Assembly: GCA_002731665.1 (NCBI GenBank)
Contig: PCCJ01000023.1
Coordinates: 1 to 13,585, forward strand
Source of the DNA: Actinomycetota bacterium
Lineage (GTDB): Bacteria > Actinomycetota > Acidimicrobiia > Acidimicrobiales > Poriferisodaliceae
Direction of reading: 5' to 3'
DNA length: 13,585 nt
In this document: piece by piece, positions 1-6,837 of the stretch
Layout of the letters: every line of letters begins with the position of its first letter
How positions within the stretch are numbered: the first letter of the stretch is position 1
Notes under the pieces: model-generated
The model's input: the letters and a program-made list of their open reading frames with translations, nothing else
Database searches by the model: none
Told to the model about the DNA's origin: nothing
Made by a program: the position numbers and the translations under genes

Positions 1-319
1 CACTATGCAGCTAATTAGCAAGACGGTCACTTAACTCAGTTAAAGCAACAGCCTTGAACGGCCCTTAGATGAATCATCATGTTTGAAGGAGGTCTTCACG
101 TACCTAAGTTTCTCTAAACAAGGTAAGTGCATAACCAGCTACCAACCGCCACACGCAGCAACAGTTGGTCACTAATCTATTGTTATACGCTCGATATCAA
201 ATTACATCTGCACCAGCATGCAACTAACATAATCGGCGAAATCAGTTTCACTTTATTACTGGTGAATGTGATCTTAAAGAACCATTACCACCCCGCAGCA
301 CATCAAGTAACCTAGCCCC
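1..319. other. Intergenic region upstream of the LimB-like gene
   Basis: No convincing gene was found on either strand. A 62-codon GTG-initiated frame at 127-315 has low-complexity, His/Asn-rich composition, no family resemblance and no ribosome binding site, so it is not called. Two small inverted repeats are visible: ACCAAC at 141-146 with GTTGGT at 164-169, and a 5-bp TTCAC/GTGAA pair near 247-270. Neither is followed by a T-run. The right end must contain the promoter of the next operon. Confidence 0.5.
308..313 (+). promoter_or_regulatory. Putative -10 box giving a leaderless start
   Basis: TAACCT fits TANNNT and ends 6 nt before the ATG at 320. No Shine-Dalgarno sequence lies between. 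This geometry is typical of leaderless transcripts, whose 5' end is the start codon. No good -35 box is visible, and the assignment is inference from spacing. Confidence 0.35.
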
Positions 320-1489
320 ATGACACGCATGCGCTTCGGAACATTTATCGCACCTCATCACCCAATAGGTGAACACCCAACACTCCAATTCGAACGCGAC
401 CTAAAAATGATTGAAATGTTCGATGAGCTTCTTTTTGACGAAGTTTGGGTAGGAGAACATCACAGTGGCGGTTGGGAAACAATCGGTCACCCCGACATGT
501 TTTTAGCCGCTGCTGCACAGAGAACTCACCATATTAAACTGGCAACTGGTGTGACTTCGCTCCCGTACCACCACCCCTACAATGTTGCCGGGCGAATGAC
601 ACAGCTGGATCATCTATCCAGAGGCAGAGCTATTCTTGGAACTGGCCCTGGAGCACTGCCATCGGACGCGAGAACTTACGGGATTGACACCGAGCTGCTT
701 CGCGATCGTCAGGATGAGGCAATTGGCGTAATCCAGAGATTACTTATAGAAGAGGAGCCGTTCACCTACAAATCAGACTGGTTCGAGTTAAATGAAGCCT
801 TCTTGCAAGTAAAACCGCTGCAGAACAAATTAGAAATCGCCACTGCTAGTTCTATAAGCCCATCGGGTATGAAATTAGCTGGCAAATATGGTCTGGGCGT
901 AATTTCTGTTGCTAGTTATAGTGAAGAAGGGTTAGCAGCCCTTCCGACTCAGTGGAACTTTGCTGAAACCTATGCGCAAGAAAATGGGAATACTATTTCG
1001 CGTAATAATTGGCGTGTCATGATGCCATGGCATATCGCTGATACACGCGAGCAGGCTATCCAGGAAGTCCGAGATGGTTTACTGCACTGGCACAACAGCT
1101 ACAACGTTGAAACTCTCGCCAGGCCGGGAAGTGAATATATAACTGAATCAGCAGCTGATGGGTTTATTGAAAAAATGATATCCCGCGGAGGAGCAATCAT
1201 CGGAAGCCCTGATGAGGCAGCGGAGGCGATAACCAAACTGTATGACTTGGCCGGAGGTTTTGGCACTCTTGTCGGTTTCGTCCATGACTGGGCAAAGCCT
1301 GATGCGACTAATCGCAGTTATGACTTGTTCGCACGTTATGTTATTCCAAAAGTTCAGGGATTACTAGAGCCGGTTGAACATGCGCAACTACTCCTCCGAA
1401 AGGACAATGTTTCATTGATGGAGGCTGCAGGACGCGGTATTCTAAAAGCCATTCGAGAGCATAAGGCTGTGCATGGACGGTCAGAATAG
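320..1489 (+). CDS. LimB-like luciferase-family flavin monooxygenase
   Basis: A 389-aa member of the bacterial luciferase-like flavin monooxygenase superfamily (TIM barrel, reduced FMN or F420 as cosubstrate), soluble and cytoplasmic. It resembles the limonene 1,2-monooxygenase (LimB) subgroup in length (LimB is just under 390 aa) and motifs: an N-terminal FGTFIAPHHPIGEHPT stretch (residues 6-21), VGEHHSGGWE (44-53), LPYHHP (81-86) and SRGRAILGTGPGALPSDA (100-117). LLMs of this type insert one oxygen atom into an alkene, ketone or similar substrate; the substrate here cannot be read from sequence. It is first in an operon with a hydratase and a 2-hydroxyacid dehydrogenase, suggesting the opening oxidation of a catabolic route. 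The ATG at 320 lacks a Shine-Dalgarno but follows a TANNNT box by 6 nt; ATG 329 is a possible alternative start. Confidence 0.9.
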   Translation: MTRMRFGTFIAPHHPIGEHPTLQFERDLKMIEMFDELLFDEVWVGEHHSGGWETIGHPDMFLAAAAQRTHHIKLATGVTSLPYHHPYNVAGRMTQLDHLSRGRAILGTGPGALPSDARTYGIDTELLRDRQDEAIGVIQRLLIEEEPFTYKSDWFELNEAFLQVKPLQNKLEIATASSISPSGMKLAGKYGLGVISVASYSEEGLAALPTQWNFAETYAQENGNTISRNNWRVMMPWHIADTREQAIQEVRDGLLHWHNSYNVETLARPGSEYITESAADGFIEKMISRGGAIIGSPDEAAEAITKLYDLAGGFGTLVGFVHDWAKPDATNRSYDLFARYVIPKVQGLLEPVEHAQLLLRKDNVSLMEAAGRGILKAIREHKAVHGRSE

Positions 1490-1505
1490 AGCTAATCTGC
1501 ACTAG

Positions 1506-2276
1506 GTGAACCCTCTTACAAAAATTCAAAAAATCGCAGTGGAAGCTCTATGGAGTTACTACGAAGAAAATGCAGATCTCCCGAGTGAAGCGTTTGCGAA
1601 TCTTAGTTTTGAAGATGGTCTGGCTATACAGGTCGAAATACGCAAACGGCGACTGGAAGCTGGCGGTCTACAAGTCGGTTGGAAGGTAGGTCTCACCTCT
1701 GATCGAGCACGTAAATCAGTCGGAATAGATGACCGACCGTTCGGCCACTTAATGCGTATCATTCCCAATGGTTCATCCCTATCGGCTAGATCTGTCAACG
1801 GAGCCACTATCGAGCCAGAGATGTGTTTCACAATAGGCGAACGCATAGCTGGCAGCAACGTAGAGCCGGGATCGATTCCATCAAAAATTACCACCGTAGC
1901 TGCGGGATACGAACTTAACGAAAAACGAGCTGTGGTCGGCGGAAACATTGCAATGTTGGTGGCTGACAACCTCACGAATTGGGCCATAGTAGAAGGAACC
2001 GGAACTCCTATCGACAAGATAAACGACATAGATGCTACACAAATTGTCCAGCGACGAAACCACGAAGAAGTATTTCAATGCACTCATCACCAAGAGGTAG
2101 ATAATCCATTCTTATCAATCGCTCGATTGGCAGCGACTCTTGATCGATTTGGACTTGCCATTGAGCCCGGACAAAAAATAATTACAGGCGCTTACACCCG
2201 TTACACAGTTAATGCCGGAGAGACCTGGACGGCAGAATATTCAGGAATTGGACAAGTTGAAATGAGCTATACGTGA
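1506..2276 (+). CDS. FAH-superfamily 2-oxopent-4-enoate hydratase / oxalocrotonate decarboxylase-like protein
   Basis: A 256-aa protein of the fumarylacetoacetate hydrolase superfamily, MhpD/DmpH branch (usual length about 260 aa). These are divalent-metal enzymes that hydrate 2-hydroxypenta-2,4-dienoate or decarboxylate 4-oxalocrotonate at the end of meta-cleavage pathways. Visible hallmarks are GWKVGLTS (58-65), the IEPEMCF stretch (102-108) with probable metal ligands Glu103 and Glu105, a probable third ligand Glu136 in AGYELNEKR, and VADNLTNWAIV (152-162). It starts with GTG 16 nt after the monooxygenase stop. There is no clear ribosome binding site, and no ATG occurs before residue 83, so the GTG start is likely but not certain. 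Its last 4 nt overlap the next gene. The precise reaction, hydratase or decarboxylase, cannot be decided from sequence. Confidence 0.85.
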   Translation: MNPLTKIQKIAVEALWSYYEENADLPSEAFANLSFEDGLAIQVEIRKRRLEAGGLQVGWKVGLTSDRARKSVGIDDRPFGHLMRIIPNGSSLSARSVNGATIEPEMCFTIGERIAGSNVEPGSIPSKITTVAAGYELNEKRAVVGGNIAMLVADNLTNWAIVEGTGTPIDKINDIDATQIVQRRNHEEVFQCTHHQEVDNPFLSIARLAATLDRFGLAIEPGQKIITGAYTRYTVNAGETWTAEYSGIGQVEMSYT

Positions 2277-3277
2277 CAATAATCAATCCGCCAAAAGACC
2301 CATTAAATATTTTAGTTACCAAAACTTTGACATTGCCTGAAGTTTCAGAAACAGATCGCCAAATGATTTTAGCTGCAGCAGGTCCAGGAGCCTCGGTTAC
2401 TGTAGTAGATGGACCTAAAGAGGCAGTACCGTTTGTTGCAGACGCTGATGTTATTCTTGGCATTACGCCCAAGTGGCTATTTGAGAAGGCGACAAAGCTT
2501 CGATGGGTGCACGCAACTGCCTCTGGTATTGACATGTTCATGTACGAAGAATTCGTTAATAGCGATGTAGTCCTCACTAGCGAGAAAGGTTTAGTCGGTG
2601 GCCACTTAGCTGATACAGCATTTGGTCTGCTACTCGCCCTTACTCGGCGCATTAAAATGGCGATTCAACTCGGTGCCGATGGCTGGTCCATGGAAAATCG
2701 CGAGTTAATGCGATTCTCAGAGATTGAACTCGAAGGGCTCACCATGGGAATAATCGGCTTTGGTGGAACAGGCCGGCATTTAGCTCGACGGGCTGTTGCT
2801 TTTGGTATGACAGTCAGAGCTATCGACACTAATCCCGTTGAGCCAAGTGATGGCGTTGAGAAAGTGGAATCAATGGATGCTTTCGATGACCTGGTTGCGC
2901 AGAGCGACGTGCTCGCAGTTGGCCTACCGCTTACCGACGAAACAAGCGGAATTTGTAATGATGAATTTTTTCACAAGATGAAGTCAACGGCGATTTTACT
3001 TAATGTGACTCGCGGTGAAATTATCGATGGTCCGGCTTTAGTTCGTGCTCTAAAAAACAACGATATCGGGGGCGCTGCTCTTGACGTTGCGCCGGAAGAG
3101 CCACTACCGGCATCGAGCGAACTATGGAATCTAGATAATTGTGTTATGACCCCGCACACAGCTGGCGCAAGCCAGCATAGAGGGCGCCGAAACATGGAGC
3201 GTTTTTGTCGTAACCTCGTGGCTTTGCGAGAAGGGCGCTCCGTTGAGGGTGTTGTTGACAAGGACTCAGGTTTCTGA
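2273..3277 (+). CDS. D-isomer-specific 2-hydroxyacid dehydrogenase (NAD type)
   Basis: A 334-aa NAD(P)-dependent dehydrogenase interconverting a 2-oxo acid and a D-2-hydroxy acid. The Rossmann glycine motif GFGGTG is at 162-167. Asp185 lies at the end of the second strand (RAIDTNP) and predicts NAD(H) preference. The catalytic triad is Arg247 (NVTRGEIID), Glu276 (DVAPEEPLP) and His295 (MTPHTAG), all present. The GTG start overlaps the upstream TGA as GTGA, so translation is probably coupled to the hydratase. In context it may reduce or oxidise the 2-oxo acid released by the hydratase branch; that link is inference. A second member of the family sits on the opposite strand at 7802-8767 but has different cofactor signals. 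Confidence 0.9.
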   Translation: MTIINPPKDPLNILVTKTLTLPEVSETDRQMILAAAGPGASVTVVDGPKEAVPFVADADVILGITPKWLFEKATKLRWVHATASGIDMFMYEEFVNSDVVLTSEKGLVGGHLADTAFGLLLALTRRIKMAIQLGADGWSMENRELMRFSEIELEGLTMGIIGFGGTGRHLARRAVAFGMTVRAIDTNPVEPSDGVEKVESMDAFDDLVAQSDVLAVGLPLTDETSGICNDEFFHKMKSTAILLNVTRGEIIDGPALVRALKNNDIGGAALDVAPEEPLPASSELWNLDNCVMTPHTAGASQHRGRRNMERFCRNLVALREGRSVEGVVDKDSGF

Positions 3278-3403
3278 GAGTACTTCTAAGCGAAACTACC
3301 CTTGGAGAGCGTTTCCATCGCTCATCACTATTCTCGACTTAGTCAATCAACTTTTAAAAGTCTGAGTTGTCTTTTCCTCAACGTGATGGTTAACTCAGTA
3401 TCA

Positions 3404-3508
3404 ACATTCAGAGTGGTTCATTTTAATGAACCCGGCAACCTAGGACGGACACCCAAGGTGCTTCCCACATTTGTGGGGATGTGGTGCGAAAGCACAAGTA
3501 ATTGTCCG
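3404..3508 (+). ncRNA. SAM-I/IV-type riboswitch aptamer
   Basis: S-adenosylmethionine-sensing leader of metY. The SAM-clan core CCGGCAACC (3432-3440) and CCAAGGTGC (3453-3461) are intact. Elements in order are: P1 ACATT 3404-3408 with GATGT 3478-3482; P2 3415-3422 with 3425-3432 (8 bp, TT loop); a short P3 around loop 3445-3451; P4 CCCAC 3464-3468 with GTGGG 3473-3477; then, outside P1, a GAAA-capped hairpin 3484-3495. TGTCCG 3503-3508 pairs exactly with CGGACA 3446-3451 in the P3 loop, forming the pseudoknot typical of SAM-IV and SAM-I/IV aptamers. The order and the trailing hairpin plus pseudoknot match SAM-I/IV rather than classical SAM-I. P3 carries an A-C mismatch. The gene downstream makes homocysteine, the methionine precursor, which fits SAM repression. 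Confidence 0.9.
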
Positions 3509-3521
3509 AGGGACCACCGTA

Positions 3522-3534
3522 GCCAACGGTTGGC
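3522..3534 (+). repeat. Small hairpin downstream of the aptamer
   Basis: GCCAA (3522-3526) pairs with TTGGC (3530-3534) around a CGG loop. No T-run follows, so it is not an intrinsic terminator. It may be part of the expression platform of the SAM riboswitch. Confidence 0.35.
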
Positions 3535-3559
3535 CATCGAGGATGATTCGGGTTCCTTC

Positions 3560-3580
3560 CTTCCAAAGAAACATTGGGAG
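3560..3580 (+). promoter_or_regulatory. Ribosome binding site of metY with possible sequestering stem
   Basis: GGGAG at 3576-3580 lies 4 nt before the ATG at 3585 and is the likely Shine-Dalgarno. CTTCC at 3560-3564 can pair with it (five pairs including one G-U, 11-nt loop). With no terminator between aptamer and gene, this suggests translational control by occlusion of the site. The sequestering is inferred from pairing only. Confidence 0.4.
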
Positions 3581-3584
3581 CAAA

Positions 3585-4895
3585 ATGACTAATTGGCAAT
3601 TCGAAACACAACAAATTCATGCTGGGCACTCACCAGATGAAGCAACGAATGCTCGAGCCGTCCCTATTTATCAGACGACTTCATTCACTTTCAATAGCGC
3701 CGATCATGCAGCGAACTTATTTTCCTTATCCGAAATTGGCAACATTTACTCGCGAATAATGAATCCGACTCAAGGCGTTTTCGAAGCTAGAATCGCTGCA
3801 CTAGAAGGAGCTACCGAGACCGCTGTCGGGCTTCCGGGTGCATTAGCCGTCTCTTCGGGTCAAGCAGCCGAGTTGTTGGGAATCTTAACGATTCTCGAAA
3901 CTGGTGATCATTTAGTATCTGGGTCATCATTATACGGCGGTACCTACAACCTGTTCCATTACACCCTCCCCAAATTTGGCATCACGGTTACATTTGTTGA
4001 TGACCCCGACGATCTAGATCAATGGCAAGCCGCTGTTCAGAACAACACGAAGCTCTTCTATGGAGAAGTCAATCCAAACCCCCGAAATAACTGGCTCGAT
4101 ATTCAAGGAGTTAGCGAAGTAGCTCACCGTAACAACGTACCGTTAATGGTTGATAACACCGCAGCTACCCCCTACTTGGTTAACCCGATCGAGCATGGTG
4201 CAGATATCGTTGTGCACTCAGCTACGAAATACATAGGCGGCCATGGGACTTCAATCGGCGGCCTAATAATCGACGGTGGAAGTTTCGACTGGGGAGCCAG
4301 CGGGAAATTTCCAACTATGACTGAGCCTGACCCTAGCTACGGCGGTCTTGCCTATTGGCCTGCACTTGGGCATGGGTCATACATCATCAAGGCAAGAGTC
4401 CAAATGCTGCGCGACCTCGGAGCTGCTACCACGCCATTTAACTCGTTCCTCTTCCTACAAGGTTTAGAGACTTTAAGTTTACGGATGGAACGACATTGCA
4501 GCAATGCACAACAAGTAGCAAACTTCTTAGAAGAACACAACCAAGTAGAATCTGTCTCGTATGCAGGCCTCACAAGTAGCCCGTGGCATACAAGGGCCCG
4601 CGAATTAACAAATGGAAAAGGATTCGGCGCGATACCTGCCTTCAACATAAAAGGCGGTATCGAAGCGGGGAAGAAGTTCGTTGAGGGGCTAGCGCTTCAT
4701 AGTCATGTCGCCAACATTGGAGATGTTCGAAGCTTAGTAATACATCCGGCTTCGACTACCCATAGCCAACTTAGCGAAGAGGAACAGGCCCAGACAGGAG
4801 TGAACCCGTCTCTTATTCGTTTGTCAGTCGGCATCGAACATATCGATGACATAATCGAAGATCTAACGAAGGGCTTTGCAGCTGCAGCTCAATAG
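3585..4895 (+). CDS. metY: O-acetylhomoserine sulfhydrylase (aminocarboxypropyltransferase)
   Basis: A 436-aa PLP enzyme of the Cys/Met metabolism family, cytoplasmic, joining sulfide to O-acetyl- or O-succinylhomoserine to give homocysteine. The N-terminal FETQQIHAGHSPDEATNARAV is followed by PIYQTTSF (27-34), YSRIMNPT (55-62), SSGQAA (90-95), the PLP-interacting Asp190 (MVDNTAATPYL) and the Schiff-base Lys215 in SATKYIGGHGT. The length fits MetY (about 430 aa), longer than cystathionine gamma-synthase. The frame stays open back to an ATG at 3471, but that codon is inside the riboswitch and would add 38 residues with no family match; ATG 3585 has GGGAG 4 nt upstream and begins exactly at the family N-terminus. 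A SAM riboswitch controls it. The usual NTFATPYL reads NTAATPYL here, a minor change. Confidence 0.93.
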   Translation: MTNWQFETQQIHAGHSPDEATNARAVPIYQTTSFTFNSADHAANLFSLSEIGNIYSRIMNPTQGVFEARIAALEGATETAVGLPGALAVSSGQAAELLGILTILETGDHLVSGSSLYGGTYNLFHYTLPKFGITVTFVDDPDDLDQWQAAVQNNTKLFYGEVNPNPRNNWLDIQGVSEVAHRNNVPLMVDNTAATPYLVNPIEHGADIVVHSATKYIGGHGTSIGGLIIDGGSFDWGASGKFPTMTEPDPSYGGLAYWPALGHGSYIIKARVQMLRDLGAATTPFNSFLFLQGLETLSLRMERHCSNAQQVANFLEEHNQVESVSYAGLTSSPWHTRARELTNGKGFGAIPAFNIKGGIEAGKKFVEGLALHSHVANIGDVRSLVIHPASTTHSQLSEEEQAQTGVNPSLIRLSVGIEHIDDIIEDLTKGFAAAAQ

Positions 4896-4917
4896 TCAGA
4901 TTATCTGCAAATCGGTT

Positions 4918-4968
4918 TGGCTGGGTCACCGACACAATTAACCATCACTATGTCCTTTGACCCAGCCA
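4918..4968. terminator. Inverted repeat between convergent genes, possible terminator
   Basis: An 11-bp perfect inverted repeat, TGGCTGGGTCA (4918-4928) and TGACCCAGCCA (4958-4968), with a 29-nt loop, lies 22 nt after metY and 17 nt before the end of the convergent SnoaL-like gene. A T-rich tract (4969-4977) follows on the + strand. The position suits a terminator for metY, but the loop is long and the T-run interrupted. Confidence 0.45.
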
Positions 4969-4985
4969 TTTGTGTTTACAGGCCT

Positions 4986-5435
4986 CTAACTAACAATTGC
5001 CGGTCGCAGGAAAGACACTTCGAAACGACGGGCTGCGAAACGCCAACCTTCAGACGTTTTTTCAAACGTGTCATGATACTCGCCAACATATTTAGGTAAT
5101 CCAGCTGGCGCTGGCGACTCAGCTTTACCCGTACTGGAATCATGTCGGAAATTGACCAAGTAGCAGATAGAAGAAGCCGTATCGATTCCCATATCAATAA
5201 CAATGTTTGTGCACAAATGTCTAGACTGGCGACGCTCAACCGATTTTCTATGTTCAAAATGTGCTCGAATGTCCGCTTGGCCATTCATCTTCACATTCAG
5301 ACCAAGCCAGATACCATCAGAAGTAAACAGGTTCGCTATATCCGGAGCGTTTCCGAAATCAACCAAGTGGCAATAGGTTGATATCAAACGTTCGCATTCC
5401 CGTTCGTTTAGTAACTTGACTAGCTCAGGATCCAT
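4986..5435 (-). CDS. SnoaL-like (NTF2-fold) protein
   Basis: A 149-aa single-domain protein of the SnoaL/NTF2-like cone-fold superfamily, which includes polyketide cyclases, dehydratases, isomerases and ring-hydroxylating dioxygenase beta-subunit relatives. Visible family traits are an N-terminal helix with CERLISTYCHLVDFG (residues 14-28), an ALFTxDGxW-like strand entry at NLFTSDGIWLG (35-45), and a C-terminal DTFEKTSEGWRFAARRFEV beta strand. No signal peptide or membrane segment is present. The ATG has a GAGGTGG ribosome binding site (5439-5445) 3 nt upstream. It lies downstream of the CoA-transferase on the same strand, but 214 nt and a probable terminator separate them. The family is too diverse to give the reaction. 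Confidence 0.75.
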   Translation of the reverse strand: MDPELVKLLNERECERLISTYCHLVDFGNAPDIANLFTSDGIWLGLNVKMNGQADIRAHFEHRKSVERRQSRHLCTNIVIDMGIDTASSICYLVNFRHDSSTGKAESPAPAGLPKYVGEYHDTFEKTSEGWRFAARRFEVSFLRPAIVS

Positions 5436-5649
5436 GGTCCACCTCGGTTTCTAGGTTTGCAACGCGCGTCTATTCTATCTCTCATCATGTCAAGCAAGAG
5501 CCTAAGCCATCAAGGCACTTGACCTTCGCTAGCTATCGTTGTTTTGAAACGATCAGACGACTTTTTCTTACTACTTTCCTTTAGGAGAGCAAAGCAAAAA
5601 TAGCTTAGCTAGGCCCTTACTAGAAGGCTAAAAGAGAATACCGGTTAAA
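5436..5649. other. Intergenic region between SnoaL-like and CoA-transferase genes
   Basis: This region of 214 nt has no coding frame of note. It holds a 6-bp hairpin ATCGTT/AACGAT within about 5536-5556 and, nearer the CoA-transferase stop, the terminator-like stem described separately. The promoter of the SnoaL-like gene should lie here, but no clear -35/-10 pair stands out. Confidence 0.5.
5596..5631 (-). terminator. Probable intrinsic terminator of the CoA-transferase operon
   Basis: Read on the - strand, TTAGC (5631-5627) pairs with GCTAA (5609-5605) and encloses an inner CTT/AAG stem. A TATTTTT tract (5602-5596) follows 2 nt after the stem. It begins 19 nt after the CoA-transferase stop. 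The stem is short and AT-rich, so termination may be partial. Confidence 0.45.
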
Positions 5650-6837
5650 CTAGCCACTCTCATTTTTTGGCACGGCCCCATTCTCGTAGAGTTCGACTAT
5701 CCCTTGCTCACCGAATCCGAAAGAGGACAAAATTTCATGCGCATGTTCACCTTTTCTTGGGCTAGGACGCCTTATATCATTTGATACACCATCAATATTG
5801 GTTGCATTCCTAACAATCTGTATCTGACCCGCATCAGGATGATCCGTATCAACGGCCATGCCGAGATGCTCTACTTGTGGGTCAGCGAAGGCATCTGCTA
5901 CACCGTTCACTGGTCCACATGGAACGCCCACCGAGTTCAGTCGCGTCACCCAATTAAATGATGTGTCCATCTTTAATCGTTCCTCTATAAGCTTGTTCAG
6001 TGCAGATCTATTTGCTTTCCTTGCGTTAGCTGAAACGAATCTGACGTCTGTTAGCCACTCTGTCGATTTCAATTCTCCACAAAATGCTTCCCAGAGCCGC
6101 CCGCCTGAAGCAGCTAAGTTGATATGACCATCCAGAGTGCGATACATCCCCATGGGCCCTAGCGTCGGATGATCATTTCCAGACTGAGGTGGGTCGTCGC
6201 CATCGACTGTCCACCGAGCCGCTTGAAAATCTAACATCCCTATCATCGATTCGAGTAACGAAGTATGAACCCACCGACCCAAACCTGTTTTCTGGCGTTC
6301 ATGGAGGGCCACCATAATACCGATCGCTAGTTGTAAGCCTGCAGTCACATCGCTGATCGCCACGCCAGCACGAACAGGTCCGTGTTCTGGCAAGCCAGTT
6401 ACCCTCATCATCCCAGACATGCCTTGTGCGATTTGATCCACGCCGCCGCGATCTGCATAAGGACCTGTTTGACCAAATCCGGAAATCGATCCCAAAATTA
6501 TTTTAGGGTTAATTTTCTTCAGCGTCTTATAGTCGAATCCTAGTTTGTGTTTCACAGGCGTCCGCATATTTTCGATAACCACATCGGACTGAGATACCAT
6601 CGCATGGAAAAGATCTCTACCGTTCGCATTCTTTAAATCGATGCAAATTGATCGTTTGTTACGATGTAAATTCAAATAGTCAGGAGAACTTTGTCCACCT
6701 GCTTCGAACCCCCCACCCGGTGATTCTATTCGGACAACATTAGCTCCCCAATCGGCAAGTTGACGGACGGCAGTAGGTCCAGCTCTAGCGATCGAAAGGT
6801 CTAACACCGTAATGTCGTCTAGGGGTAACGCCTCCAC
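5650..6837 (-). CDS. Class III (CaiB/BaiF) CoA-transferase
   Basis: A 395-aa family III CoA-transferase, the usual length, moving CoA between carboxylic acids through an aspartyl-CoA thioester and acting as a soluble interlocked dimer. The N-terminus VLDLSIARAGPTAVRQLADWGANVVRIE is typical. The RNKRSICIDLKN segment (59-70), SGFGQTGPYADRGGVDQIAQGMSG region (119-142) and catalytic Asp163 in GVAISDVTAG are all visible. The GTG start shares one base with the stop of the upstream gene (TAGTG), so the two are almost certainly co-translated. The neighbour is a PEP mutase/isocitrate lyase-family protein and a 2-hydroxyacid dehydrogenase lies further upstream, which suggests activation of a di- or hydroxycarboxylic acid. 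The acid and CoA donor cannot be named from sequence. Confidence 0.92.
   Translation of the reverse strand: MEALPLDDITVLDLSIARAGPTAVRQLADWGANVVRIESPGGGFEAGGQSSPDYLNLHRNKRSICIDLKNANGRDLFHAMVSQSDVVIENMRTPVKHKLGFDYKTLKKINPKIILGSISGFGQTGPYADRGGVDQIAQGMSGMMRVTGLPEHGPVRAGVAISDVTAGLQLAIGIMVALHERQKTGLGRWVHTSLLESMIGMLDFQAARWTVDGDDPPQSGNDHPTLGPMGMYRTLDGHINLAASGGRLWEAFCGELKSTEWLTDVRFVSANARKANRSALNKLIEERLKMDTSFNWVTRLNSVGVPCGPVNGVADAFADPQVEHLGMAVDTDHPDAGQIQIVRNATNIDGVSNDIRRPSPRKGEHAHEILSSFGFGEQGIVELYENGAVPKNESG

Noticed and set aside
127..315. 62-codon open frame with GTG start on the + strand
   Set aside because: Low-complexity His/Asn-rich product, no ribosome binding site and no family resemblance; it lies in the promoter region of the next operon.
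1559..2029. 156-codon open frame on the - strand
   Set aside because: Antisense to the FAH-superfamily gene, whose motifs are clear; its Ser/Pro/Arg-rich product is typical of a shadow frame.
3293..3320. GAGCG/CGCTC hairpin after the first dehydrogenase as a terminator
   Set aside because: Only 5 bp with a 7-nt loop and no T-run; too weak to call.
3471..3584. 38-codon upstream extension of metY
   Set aside because: It starts inside P4 of the riboswitch and adds residues with no match to the family; ATG 3585 has a ribosome binding site.
3302..3592. 96-codon open frame on the + strand
   Set aside because: Covers the SAM-I/IV aptamer and the metY ribosome binding site; the product resembles nothing, and the conserved structure explains the sequence.
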